Below, one piece after another: positions 53,601-61,562 of a DNA stretch of 64,000 bases. The stretch spans positions 930,001 through 994,000 of the forward strand of contig NZ_JACJSC010000001.1 in assembly GCF_014697575.1 (NCBI RefSeq), read 5' to 3'. Source of the stretch: Planktothrix sp. FACHB-1365 (lineage in GTDB: Bacteria; Cyanobacteriota; Cyanobacteriia; Cyanobacteriales; Microcoleaceae). Each line of letters starts with the position of its first letter. Within the stretch, counting starts at the first letter, position 1. The notes beneath the pieces were generated by a model. The model made no database searches, was not told the origin of the DNA, and saw nothing but the letters and a program-made list of their open reading frames with translations. The translations under genes and the position numbers were made by a program.

Positions 53601-56016
53601 AGTGGCTGCGGCTTTAATTAGTTGTCTCAACTATTGGCTAGAACCCCTTAAAAGTTCTAATGCTTTGGGTCATGAGGGTTATCAATCGGCTTTAGAATCA
53701 GGAGATTTACAATATGCGAGTTATTTGTTAAATAATCAATCCTTAAATTTAATGGTACAAGGCGTAAATCTTCCCAAATTTTTAGTTGAAGTTAAAAATT
53801 ACTTAAAATTTAGTAAAAAAGCCGAAAATCAGTTAGTGATTGATAGTTTAACTGGACTGGGAGGGATTCTCCTAAATTTAATTGGTGAAACCCCCAATTT
53901 ATTATCCTTTGATAGTTTAGAAATGACCGAAGTTGATTATTTGAAGAGTAGCCAAGATAATCAAAAATTTTACTCTCTCTGTCTTTATCAAATTTTTAAA
54001 ATACAAGTGTTATATTTATATGGGGAAGTAGAACAGGCTTTACAATTAGTCAAAGAGACTGAGCCATTATTGCAATTTATTATCGGCTTAATTTCGGTCA
54101 CAGAATATTATTTTTATTCATCTTTAACCTTCATTGCTAATTTAGACCGGGTTTCAGCATCAGAACAGAAAGAATTGTTAGAGAAAATTAAGAGTAACCA
54201 AGAAAAATTTAAACAATGGTCAGAAAATTGTCCTGCTAATTTCTGGGCTAAATATCTGTTAATAGAAGCAGAACTTGCCCGATTTTCTCAACGTTCTTTT
54301 GAAGCCATTGATTTATATGAACAAGCCATTTCTACCGCCCAAGAAGCCGGATTAATTCAAAATGTAGCTTTAAGTCATGAACTGACCGCTAAATTTTGGA
54401 TGACTCACGGAAAAGTTAAATATGCCAATCTTCACCTCAGAGAAGCGTATTATAGTTATCAACGTTGGGGTGCAATTCGGAAAGTAGAACAGTTAGAAAC
54501 CGAATATCCTCAACTCAAACAGTTAGGGTCGCTTAAAAGCTCTTTATTTGAAGCCCAATCTATTACCTTAAATACTTCTCACGGGAGCCGTTTAGCGTTG
54601 TTGGATTTAAGTACAGTAATTAAAGCATCCCAAGCTATCTCCCGTGAAATTGTTTTAGAACGATTGTTAGGAAATTTAATGAAGATTGTGATTGAAAATG
54701 CCGGAGCTCAAAAAGGCTTTTTAATCTTATATCAAGGAGAGAAATTAGTTATTGAAGCCGAAGCTTCAACGGATATTGAGGATGTAATTGTTCATCCCAA
54801 AACTCCTGTTGAAACCTGCAACTGTTTACCCTTAACGGTGATTTATTATGTTGAACGCACGGGTCAAGATGTGGTGTTAATGAATGCAACCCTGGAAGGA
54901 CAATTTACCCATGATTCTTATATTAACGCCCATCACGTTAAATCGATTTTATGTACTCCGATTATTAGTCAGGGGAAACTTTTAGGAATTTTATATTTAG
55001 AAAATAACTTAACGGCGGGGGCTTTTACCTCGGAACGAATTGAAGTTTTAAACTTATTGTCTTCTCAAGCTGCTGTTTCTTTAGAAAATGCGTTGTTATA
55101 TGCCTCCGTTGAAAATAAAGTTCAAGAACGTACCCAAGAAATCAATGAGAAAAATTTACGTTTAGAACAAGCGTTAACTCAATTGCAACGCACCCAAGCT
55201 CAACTCATTCAAAGTGAAAAAATGTCTTCTTTAGGACAAATGGTAGCCGGGGTAGCCCATGAAATTAATAACCCGGTCAGCTTTATTTATGGGAATCTTA
55301 CCCCCGCCAGTGAATATGTCAAAGATTTATTGCGATTAATTCAAGTTTATCAACAGGAATATCCTCAACCTAAACCCTTAGTCGAAGAAACAATTTTAGA
55401 TATTGATTTAGAGTTTCTCGTGGAAGATTTACAAAAACTTTTAGTATCTATGAAAGTGGGTGCTGAACGCATTCGTAATATTGTTTTAAGTCTGCGAAAC
55501 TTCTCTCGTTTGGATGAAGCCGAGATGAAACCCGTAGATATTCATGAAGGCATTGATAGCACCTTAATGATTTTACAACCTCGACTGCGAGCTTCTACCC
55601 ATAGCGGAGAAATTGAGATTATTAAACAGTATGGTCAACTTCCCAAAGTCAACTGTTATGTCTCCCAATTAAATCAAGTGTTTATGAATATTATTAGTAA
55701 TGGTATTGATGCTTTAGAACATCGTCGTAACTTGATGAATCCTGGGGATACACTACCAACAATTACGATTTCTACCTGTTTAATTGATAATAATAAAGCC
55801 AAAATTTCTATTTTAGATAATGGTTCAGGGATGAGTCCAGATATTCTGCAACGAATCTTTGATCCCTTTTTTACCACAAAACCCGTCGGTAGTGGGACGG
55901 GCTTGGGTCTATCGATTAGTTACTCAATTATTGTTGATCGTCATCAAGGCGAGATGAGTTGTACTTCTACCCTTGGGGAAGGCACAGAATTTACGATTTT
56001 AATTCCCATCCATTAA
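50626..56016 (+). CDS. Serine/threonine kinase - AAA ATPase - GAF - histidine kinase hybrid
   Basis: A 1796-residue cyanobacterial signalling protein. The domains in order are: serine/threonine kinase-like (about 5-270; HKDINPSN catalytic loop, IDFSISS where DFG is expected), ATPase with P-loop GYSGIGKS near 327 and Walker [12 protein letters not shown], a long TPR-like helical region (about 700-1300), GAF (about 1325-1490), a coiled coil, and a histidine kinase with H-box [10 protein letters not shown] near 1543 and ATPase boxes [16 protein letters not shown] and GTGLGLS. No receiver domain. The ATG at 50626 has AAGGA 8 bases upstream, and an in-frame GTG at 50608 is less likely. Such hybrids occur in many copies in filamentous cyanobacteria. 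The input signal is unknown. Confidence 0.93.
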   Translation: MIALPGYQILAQIYESINSVVYRAIREKDNLPVILKVLQGEFPSQSDLQKYEREYKILRCFNLESVIKVYELQTYQNTLVMALEDFGGESLKILLATQKFTLLGFLNIAIKIAQGLREIHAANLIHKDINPSNIVFNPATGQVKLIDFSISSGLTQDSLRLHPPQNLEGTLAYISPEQTGRMNRSVDYRTDFYSLGATFYELLTQQVPFPTGDAMEVVHAHLAKQPIPPHEINPEIPPIISEIVLKLLSKTAEERYQSAWGLIADLEKSLKQVQATGTVSQFPLGMQDISDQFKIPKKLYGREIEIDTLMQAFDRVSQGKTEMMLIAGYSGIGKSVLVQEISKSIIDQHGYFISGKFDQFQRSIPYSALVSAFSELARLLLSETQQRLDQWREKLLEILGPNGQIIIDVIPEIELIIGTQPPVLELGSAESQNRFNLVFQNFIRLFCQPEHPLVIFLDDLQWADSATLKLIKLMLTDDSTPYLFLIGAYRDNEVNPTHPLMMMLEALKSESFTLENQQHSHHLIHEIHLTALNLEQVTELLADTLHSDRTTVQPLAELVLGKTAGNPFFVNEFFKTLYQEKLLTFNSERIAWQWDLDEIKALDITDNVVELMIGKLQKLPLASQQVLQLVACVGNQFDLNTLSLIYGKESLGTFQDLLPALKEGLIKPLSDADNLEPEQINPYLVLNYKFLHDRVQQAAYSLIANSQKQSVHLTIGRLLLANTPPQYWLERVFDLVDHLNVGRSLITDEQEQLQLASLNLEAGKKAKDATAYSAAREYLMAGIETLPGDIWVEHYPLAFVLYREQAEVEYLNGNFAESETLIQLILEKSQSILEKAEVYNLLLIQYTLQLKYESALNAGIKALALLGLDIPTNNLQTVISQELESLQNQLNLNSLSSLVHQSPIVESESKIILKLLNNLAPSAYVSNPSLWTVIILNGVKVALKSGYSPEAGFFYATYGILLATLFNQYQTAYELGQLALKLNKKWNYPIYKVAAALISCLNYWLEPLKSSNALGHEGYQSALESGDLQYASYLLNNQSLNLMVQGVNLPKFLVEVKNYLKFSKKAENQLVIDSLTGLGGILLNLIGETPNLLSFDSLEMTEVDYLKSSQDNQKFYSLCLYQIFKIQVLYLYGEVEQALQLVKETEPLLQFIIGLISVTEYYFYSSLTFIANLDRVSASEQKELLEKIKSNQEKFKQWSENCPANFWAKYLLIEAELARFSQRSFEAIDLYEQAISTAQEAGLIQNVALSHELTAKFWMTHGKVKYANLHLREAYYSYQRWGAIRKVEQLETEYPQLKQLGSLKSSLFEAQSITLNTSHGSRLALLDLSTVIKASQAISREIVLERLLGNLMKIVIENAGAQKGFLILYQGEKLVIEAEASTDIEDVIVHPKTPVETCNCLPLTVIYYVERTGQDVVLMNATLEGQFTHDSYINAHHVKSILCTPIISQGKLLGILYLENNLTAGAFTSERIEVLNLLSSQAAVSLENALLYASVENKVQERTQEINEKNLRLEQALTQLQRTQAQLIQSEKMSSLGQMVAGVAHEINNPVSFIYGNLTPASEYVKDLLRLIQVYQQEYPQPKPLVEETILDIDLEFLVEDLQKLLVSMKVGAERIRNIVLSLRNFSRLDEAEMKPVDIHEGIDSTLMILQPRLRASTHSGEIEIIKQYGQLPKVNCYVSQLNQVFMNIISNGIDALEHRRNLMNPGDTLPTITISTCLIDNNKAKISILDNGSGMSPDILQRIFDPFFTTKPVGSGTGLGLSISYSIIVDRHQGEMSCTSTLGEGTEFTILIPIH

Positions 56017-56144
56017 AAGTTTTGGGGACTGAACGCTCTTACTCTATGACGGGGGTGTCATCGATTAATAACAAAAGGGATGGGAAAAAAGTGATGAAAT
56101 TTATTAACCAGATCAAGCTGAAAAATGAGACGTGATTGTTGATG

Positions 56145-56173
56145 AAAAATCCCCAGCTTTTGGTTGACTGGGG
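56145..56173 (-). terminator. Probable terminator of lipoprotein gene
   Basis: On the minus strand, CCCCAG, an 11-base loop and CTGGGG are followed by ATTTTTC, about 110 bases after the lipoprotein stop. The stem is short but the T tract is on the right side. Confidence 0.5.
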
Positions 56174-56282
56174 AAAGCGCGAATTGAGAACGTGCGATAG
56201 TGTTTTTAATATAAGCGGACAAGATATGCTGACACATCTACCTTTAGATAGATATGCCAACTGAATTGATTTTCTAGTCCAT

Positions 56283-56810
56283 TTATAGGGAACGTTCAAT
56301 CGCCCGTCCGGTATCTTCTACGGTGTCCTGAGCTTGATCTACACCTTGTTTGGCGTTATTTTTGAGGTTCCGAAGTCCCCGTTGGGTTCCCCCTCTCCAA
56401 TCGTCCGCCACTTCACTAGCAGAGTCACCAATACTTTCTGATAAATCTTTCACCCGTTCAGGAAAAGGCTTGCCATTTTTGTAATTTTCAACGAATTCTT
56501 GAGGATTGTTGACTTTACTAATATTGGATTTAGCATTATCAACTAACGCTTTTCCTTTTAATTCAGCTTTGCGGTTAGGGCTGTCCGTGTCGCTGTAAGG
56601 GTACATTCCCCCTTTTTGTTTCGATTGAACTGGTTTATAAAGTTCGTTTTTGTATCCTTGTGTTTCATTGATACTTCCTTCTCCTGATAACCGAGCCGTT
56701 GGAGGATTACTACTACAAGCGGTACTGATAAACAGTAATGATCCTGCTAAAAAAACACCGACAATACTTTTTAAGGAGATAGAGCGTAGGGCTTGAATTA
56801 ATTTTTTCAT
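56283..56810 (-). CDS. Lipoprotein of unknown function
   Basis: A 175-residue protein starting at the ATG at 56810, which has AGGAG 7 bases upstream (an ATG at 56837 is a less likely start). It has a lipoprotein signal peptide: basic start, hydrophobic GVFLAGSLLFIS, and a lipobox ending STAC at about residue 32. The mature part is polar and helical, with the C-terminal stretch rich in Asp, Ala and Lys (GLRNLKNNAKQGVDQAQDTVEDTGRAI), like LEA or CsbD-style stress proteins. It probably sits on the outer face of the membrane. No enzyme motif seen. Confidence 0.8.
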   Translation of the reverse strand: MKKLIQALRSISLKSIVGVFLAGSLLFISTACSSNPPTARLSGEGSINETQGYKNELYKPVQSKQKGGMYPYSDTDSPNRKAELKGKALVDNAKSNISKVNNPQEFVENYKNGKPFPERVKDLSESIGDSASEVADDWRGGTQRGLRNLKNNAKQGVDQAQDTVEDTGRAIERSL

Positions 56811-57654
56811 GTTGATAACTCCTAAAGTGGCATTCAAATCATTGAATTTACTTTTATTACTCTCTTAGCTTAAGAAAAATCAATGTTTTGAACCTCTAAC
56901 TCAGGGATGAAATTTGATGAGTTCCTAAAATCTGATTCTACTCATTTCGGCAAAAAGCAGGTCAAAACTTTAGGAAATCCATTGTATTCTTAACACTCCC
57001 TTGAATTCATCAGAATAGGTAGAGTGTGCTGTATTTTATTTTTTCTAAAAAACATCTATCTTCAGCAATAAGCTGTGCTTCTTTGTCGCTATCTTTTAAC
57101 ATCGGGTCTGGGATGTAATATGAAATCCCGAAAAGAATGCTACAAATTCCCCCCTGTAGAGACTAAGCATGGCTAGTAGAGACGCGCCATGGCACGTCTC
57201 TACAGGGGGGTTAGGAAGGATCATCTGTAGCATCTATAATTGGATTTCATATAAGATTTTTAGAGAAAACTTTAGCCGTTTTTCTGTCTCTTCCTGTACC
57301 TTTCCCATTCAACTCCCCTGGGAGAAAATGCAGGGGGGCGTAGCATTCCTGACAACTCTAAGCTAAACCTATACGCGAATTCAGCAGACCCGGAAACAGT
57401 TTCTCGGCAACTGAGCCACTATTTTTGTCTGCCTACGCTAATTTATAATGAAGGGAGCAGATTAACGATGCTCTACCCCCTGATAGGAACCAAAAACAAA
57501 ATATTCTGATAGCATCAGAACTAATGGATCATCGGTGGACTATCCACCTTGTAGAGAAAACCCGAAAAACTAATGGCATGGATACGCATCTACGCCATTA
57601 GAATTTGTAGAGTAATCTGTATCTTTAACAGTTAAAACTGAAATTCTGCCTAGC
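56811..57654. other. Long intergenic region, about 840 bp
   Basis: This is the divergent gap between the lipoprotein and PRC-barrel genes. It holds MITE-like copy B (57118-57252) and an inverted repeat CTAATGGC/GCCATTAG at about 57570-57601. The frame at 57169-57366 is not convincing because it starts within the MITE. No clear RNA gene; an sRNA cannot be excluded. Confidence 0.45.
57118..57252. mobile_element. MITE-like element, copy B (opposite orientation to copy A)
   Basis: A 135-bp element with the same ends ATATGAAATC/GATTTCATAT as copy A. Its left arm (GCTACAAATTCCCCCCTGTA) matches copy A's right arm, and its right arm (GGATCATCTGTAGC) matches copy A's left arm, so it is inverted. The centre has an additional TAGTAGAGACGCGCCATGGC segment. 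Confidence 0.65.
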
Positions 57655-58653
57655 ATGACATCTGAACATATCCGCCAACGCTCCGAAATTCTCGGCACTC
57701 AAGTTATCACCCGTGACAGAGGTAAACGACTTGGGATCGTGAGCCAATTATGGGTAGACGTAGATCAGCGTGAAATTGTAGCGATCGGAATCCGCGATAA
57801 TATTCTGGCGATCGCTGGAATGCCAAAATTTATGTACCTGAGTAGTGTCCGCGAAATCGGTGACGTAATTTTGGTGGATGATGATACCGTCCTCGAAGAA
57901 GACGTGGATGTAGAAGGCTACAGTACCCTGATCAATAGTGAAGTGATCACCGAAACGGGAGAACCGTTAGGACGAGTCCGAGGATTCAGATTCGATACCC
58001 AGGATGGCAAATTAGAATCCTTAATTATCGCCTCCATTGGTCTACCTCAAATTCCCGACCAAGTGATCAGCACCTACGAATTGTCCATTGAGGAAATTGT
58101 CAGTAGTGGCCCCAATCGATTAATTGTGTTTGAAGGATCAGAAGATCGCTTACAACAACTGTCTGTGGGTTTGTTAGAACGCTTAGGCTTGGGAGAGGCC
58201 CCTTGGGAAAAAGAAGAAGAGGGAATGTATTATCCGCCAACGGTTAAACCCGCCAACCAGTTAGGAACCGGACTTCCCCAAACCCCTCCCCAACGGGCTA
58301 GTCGCGCCCCTGCTGTGGCTCAGGAAGAAGCCTGGGACGAAAACGATGCTTGGGAAGAACATCCCGCCCCCGTTCAACCCTTGCGTCAACCCCAACCGAT
58401 TTATGATGAGTATGAAGAAGAAGATAACTGGGGCGATGTGGAACGGGATGAAGATGATCGCTATCGAGAACGGGAATTAGTTCCCATTGAACCTCCCCGT
58501 CAGGAACAAAAACTCTACGCCAGAGAGTTAAATTATGAATACGAAAATGACGTAGATTCCGATGCTTGGAATGATGACGAAACGCCTAAACCCTATCAGC
58601 CCCCCCGAATTAATATTCCAGAGAAGAAGAAAATGCCGGAATATGAGGAGTAG
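57655..58653 (+). CDS. PRC-barrel domain protein
   Basis: A 332-residue cyanobacterial protein. Two PRC-barrel domains occupy about 8-90 (GTQVITRDRGKRLGIVSQLWVD) and 92-180 (NSEVITETGEPLGRVRGFRFD), which are beta-barrels related to the photosynthetic reaction-centre H subunit and RimM. The remaining about 150 residues are acidic, low-complexity and probably disordered (EEAWDENDAWEEH, EYEEEDNWGDVERDEDD), ending in a basic patch. Related cyanobacterial proteins are of unknown function; membrane or photosystem association is speculation. The gene stands between a long intergenic region and amt. Confidence 0.85.
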   Translation: MTSEHIRQRSEILGTQVITRDRGKRLGIVSQLWVDVDQREIVAIGIRDNILAIAGMPKFMYLSSVREIGDVILVDDDTVLEEDVDVEGYSTLINSEVITETGEPLGRVRGFRFDTQDGKLESLIIASIGLPQIPDQVISTYELSIEEIVSSGPNRLIVFEGSEDRLQQLSVGLLERLGLGEAPWEKEEEGMYYPPTVKPANQLGTGLPQTPPQRASRAPAVAQEEAWDENDAWEEHPAPVQPLRQPQPIYDEYEEEDNWGDVERDEDDRYRERELVPIEPPRQEQKLYARELNYEYENDVDSDAWNDDETPKPYQPPRINIPEKKKMPEYEE

Positions 58654-58842
58654 TTAGGGGGAGCCACGGGAGCCGGGGAAGAATTGATGAATTCCTGGCT
58701 CCTAACTATTTCTATGCCAAACGTTAATAGATTGTGATCCCTAGTATTTTGTATTTTAGGATACAGAATGATTGCTGGAACCAATGGGCAAAATACAGAT
58801 TCACTCTCTGGATAATTTTTGGTTATAGGAAAGAATAGTAAC

Positions 58843-60249
58843 GTGCTCAAAAAATTAGGAATTATTGGATTAGTTGCATTCGCTCTGCTGGTCGGCCCTC
58901 TGACGGGAACCGCTTGGGCACAAGAAGCCACAGAAAACCCGATTAATTCTGGGGATACAGCTTTTATGTTGGTTTCTGCCGCCTTAGTGTTGTTTATGAC
59001 ACCGGGGTTAGCGTTCTTTTATGGGGGATTAGTCCGATCTCGTAACGTTCTCAACACGATGATGATGAGTTTCATCTTGATGGGAATCGTTGGTGTTACC
59101 TGGGTATTCTGGGGATATAGCCTTGCCTTTGATGTCTCGACTCCCGTTTCAGAAGGCTTTGGTCAAGGCATTGAACGCTTCATTGGTGGATTAGATTGGG
59201 CTTTTTTACATAACGTCGCCGTCGATGCTCCTGACCCCATTGGCTATGCGGGAACCATCCCCCACCAGTTGTTTATGGTGTATCAGATGATGTTCGCCAT
59301 CATCACCCCGGCATTAATTTCTGGGGCTATTGTCGAACGGATGACCTTTAAAGCGTATTTTTGGTTTGTCTTGCTGTGGTCTACATTTATTTATTCCCCC
59401 TTGGCCCATTGGGTTTGGGGTCGGGGTTGGTTACAAGCCATTGGTGCATTAGACTTTGCAGGCGGAACCGTTGTTCACATCAGTTCTGGGGTTTCGGCGG
59501 TGATTCTGGCTTGGATGATTGGCTCTCGGAAGCATTTTATGGTGATTCCCCATGTCCCCCATAATGTTCCTTTTGTCCTGTTAGGGATTGGGATGTTGTG
59601 GTTTGGCTGGTTTGGCTTTAATGCGGGTAGTGCTTTGGGTGCTGGTTCTTTAGCGACTGTTGCTTTTGTCGCCACCATGGTCTCAACATCAGCCGGAGGG
59701 TTAACTTGGGCTTTGGTGGAATGGTATTTACGCGGTAAACCCACAGCCGTTGGTACTGCTAGTGGTTTCTTAGCAGGATTAGTGGGTGTGACTCCCGCCG
59801 CCGGATTTGTTACCCCCGTTGGTGCAATTTTAATCGGTTCCATCACAGCCGTTTGCTGTTTCTATGCGGTGAGTTGGCGGGTGAAATTGGAATTTGATGA
59901 TTCCTTAGATACCTATTCGGTTCATGGCGTCGGTGGAACCATTGGTGCTATTTTAACCGGAGTTTTTGCAACAAAAAGTGTGAATCCAGCCGGGTTTGAT
60001 GGACTGCTATATGGAAATCCAGGACAATTAATCCCTCAAATTGTTGGGGTACTGGCGACTTACATTTTTGCTGCTGTTGGAACTTTTGTAATTGTCAAGA
60101 TTCTTGGTTCTCTGATGGAATTGCGTGTTAAATCGATGGTCGAAGAACAAAGTCTGGATGTTGATCAACACGGTGAAGAAGGTTATGGTGAAGACTTTGC
60201 TTCTGGCTTGAGTTTTGCTACCGAAACCTTTTCGAGAAAAGAAGGTTAG
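58843..60249 (+). CDS. amt: Ammonium transporter
   Basis: A 468-residue Amt/MEP/Rh channel for ammonium uptake across the plasma membrane. The GTG at 58843 gives a proper signal peptide (MLKKLGIIGLVAFALLVGPLTGTAWAQE), which bacterial Amt proteins often carry; a TTG at 58819 would add eight polar residues. Family motifs are FMTPGLAFFYGGLVRSRNVLNTMMM, DFAGGTVVHISSGVSA and FNAGSALGAG, with the pore histidines in TVVHI and the later YSVHGVGGTIG. Eleven membrane spans are expected. A PII protein would normally regulate it; glnB is not next to it in this window. A terminator follows. Confidence 0.96.
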   Translation: MLKKLGIIGLVAFALLVGPLTGTAWAQEATENPINSGDTAFMLVSAALVLFMTPGLAFFYGGLVRSRNVLNTMMMSFILMGIVGVTWVFWGYSLAFDVSTPVSEGFGQGIERFIGGLDWAFLHNVAVDAPDPIGYAGTIPHQLFMVYQMMFAIITPALISGAIVERMTFKAYFWFVLLWSTFIYSPLAHWVWGRGWLQAIGALDFAGGTVVHISSGVSAVILAWMIGSRKHFMVIPHVPHNVPFVLLGIGMLWFGWFGFNAGSALGAGSLATVAFVATMVSTSAGGLTWALVEWYLRGKPTAVGTASGFLAGLVGVTPAAGFVTPVGAILIGSITAVCCFYAVSWRVKLEFDDSLDTYSVHGVGGTIGAILTGVFATKSVNPAGFDGLLYGNPGQLIPQIVGVLATYIFAAVGTFVIVKILGSLMELRVKSMVEEQSLDVDQHGEEGYGEDFASGLSFATETFSRKEG

Positions 60250-60284
60250 AGCAATTTACAATTCAAAACCATTAATTGATAAAT

Positions 60285-60327
60285 CAGGTTTTTGACCCAT
60301 CAGAAGGGAGTAAAAACCTGTTTTTTT
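60285..60327 (+). terminator. Rho-independent terminator after amt
   Basis: CAGGTTTTT (60285-60293) pairs with AAAAACCTG (60312-60320), followed by seven T residues, 36 bases after the amt stop. Confidence 0.8.
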
Positions 60328-60364
60328 GTATTATAATAGGAATCAAAGAGGAAAAGATTTCATG

Positions 60365-60877
60365 TTACTTTTGATTCCAATCCTCACCCCCAGGTAAGTT
60401 GCAAAACTCATCATCAATCACATCTCGCAAACCTTCAGTGGAATAATTATAGGTCAAAGAAATTAATCTTTTCGCTGTATTGATCACCTCAACTTTATCG
60501 ACCATTTGACGTAATTGATTCGGCTTATAAATCCCTGCTTGTACTTCCACACTAGCTTCAAAGATAGCATCTTTAAAGGCATTTTCTAAATCATTATCCC
60601 ACTCATTAATTTTAATATAATAAGATGTTTTATTAGGCTTAAGATTCAATCGTTGGATTTTTAAGATAGAATCTCTAATAGAAGCCACCCAAGAATTGGT
60701 TAGACGTTGTTCGACTTGATTTTTAATTAAATGCACTAATAACCGGACTAAAAAACTTTCAATTTTTTGTAAAATTTGCTCTTTACTCATCCATTCCCAT
60801 TCATCTATGATCGCTAAAGCATCGTCATATCGACCTTCTATAATACTTTGTTTTAAATCCATTAATTCTTGACTCAT
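60365..60877 (-). CDS. DUF29 family protein
   Basis: A 170-residue helical protein of the DUF29 family, which is abundant in cyanobacteria and has no established function. Typical features are an N-terminal LKQSIIEGRYDDALAIIDEWEWMSK, a middle LVRLLVHLIKNQVEQRLTNSWVASIRDSILKI, and the C-terminal AFKDAIFEASVEVQAGIY. It is downstream of two antitoxin-like genes on the same strand. Whether this reflects toxin-antitoxin biology is unknown. Confidence 0.8.
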   Translation of the reverse strand: MSQELMDLKQSIIEGRYDDALAIIDEWEWMSKEQILQKIESFLVRLLVHLIKNQVEQRLTNSWVASIRDSILKIQRLNLKPNKTSYYIKINEWDNDLENAFKDAIFEASVEVQAGIYKPNQLRQMVDKVEVINTAKRLISLTYNYSTEGLRDVIDDEFCNLPGGEDWNQK

Positions 60878-60911
60878 AAATTAATCTCTCAATATTAAAA
60901 AACTTGGTCAT

Positions 60912-61130
60912 TTAAACACTCACTTCAGCAATGAAAGCATCTAAGATAGCTGATTGTTTTTCTAAAACCTCCTCGCCAAACATTTCAATATGACAACGAA
61001 TTGCAGAATTAACATCGACTAAAGCATCTTGATACGTCTCTCCTTCCCCAACAACAACACCTTTAATTCCTAAAGGATAAGCAATATAACCATCAGAATG
61101 TTTTTCAACAATAATTTTAATAGATTTCAT
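60912..61130 (-). CDS. HicB-like antitoxin
   Basis: A 72-residue protein with the HicB partial-RNase-H-like fold: IKIIVEKHSDGYIAYPLGIKGVVVGEGETYQDALVDVNSAI (strand pairs, then EGxTxxEAxxN-like segment). HicB normally neutralises the small RNase HicA, but no hicA-like gene flanks it here. It has no C-terminal DNA-binding domain. It lies between the Phd-type and DUF29 genes. Confidence 0.78.
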   Translation of the reverse strand: MKSIKIIVEKHSDGYIAYPLGIKGVVVGEGETYQDALVDVNSAIRCHIEMFGEEVLEKQSAILDAFIAEVSV

Positions 61131-61166
61131 AATCTTAAAGGTTTAAATCAATTAATTTTTATTTAT

Positions 61167-61202
61167 TAGAAACCAGGTTTCTTTGAGAAACCTGGATTTC
61201 TA
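61167..61202. repeat. Paired AGAAACC palindromes
   Basis: TAGAAACCAGGTTTCTTTGA and GAAACCTGGATTTCTA face each other, so the whole segment can form either two small hairpins or one large one. It sits between two antitoxin-like genes. Confidence 0.75.
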
Positions 61203-61232
61203 GTTTGGCTTTCACAACACCAATTTTACTCC

Positions 61233-61487
61233 CTAGTGAATAAATTCTTTTTTAATGTCTTCAAGTGATAGGGTTTTTTTCGATTTAAACTCATTTCTGG
61301 AATTTTGAATAATTTCTAAAAATTCTTGATTCGTACTTAATACTAAAGATTCAGGATCAACTCCTTCTAAAGAAACAACGGCTGCAACGGCTTTTCCATT
61401 AACTGTTAAAACAATGGTTTCCTGACTAAATTCTTCAGCATAAGCTGATAAAGATTGGGATGCTGTTGAAAGTTCAATCGTTTTCAT
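61233..61487 (-). CDS. Phd/YefM-type antitoxin, orphan
   Basis: An 84-residue protein with the Phd fold signature (ELSTASQSLSAYAEEFSQETIVLTVNGKAVAAVVSLE) and a tail of the form LSLEDIKKEF, typical of antitoxins. No RelE, Doc or PIN toxin gene is next to it on either side. It lies 75 bp after ileS, beyond a paired palindrome. Its cognate toxin, if any, must be elsewhere. Confidence 0.78.
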   Translation of the reverse strand: MKTIELSTASQSLSAYAEEFSQETIVLTVNGKAVAAVVSLEGVDPESLVLSTNQEFLEIIQNSRNEFKSKKTLSLEDIKKEFIH

Positions 61488-61517
61488 TTAAGTTTTACCT
61501 CTTGAAAATAAATAGAT

Positions 61518-61551
61518 TAGAAACCGGGTTTCTGAGAGAAACCCGGTTTCT
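61518..61551. repeat. Paired AGAAACCGGGTTTCT palindromes after ileS
   Basis: AGAAACCGGGTTTCT and AGAAACCCGGTTTCT are separated by only a few bases, so they can also pair with each other. The pair ends about 12 bp from the ileS stop and may function as a terminator. Confidence 0.7.
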
Positions 61552-61562
61552 GTTTCTAGTGT

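Noticed and set aside
56039-56299. 86-codon minus-strand frame after the lipoprotein gene
   Set aside because: It overlaps the probable terminator hairpin, lacks a ribosome site and resembles no family.
57169-57366. 65-codon plus-strand frame
   Set aside because: It begins within the MITE-like copy B and continues in intergenic DNA without support.
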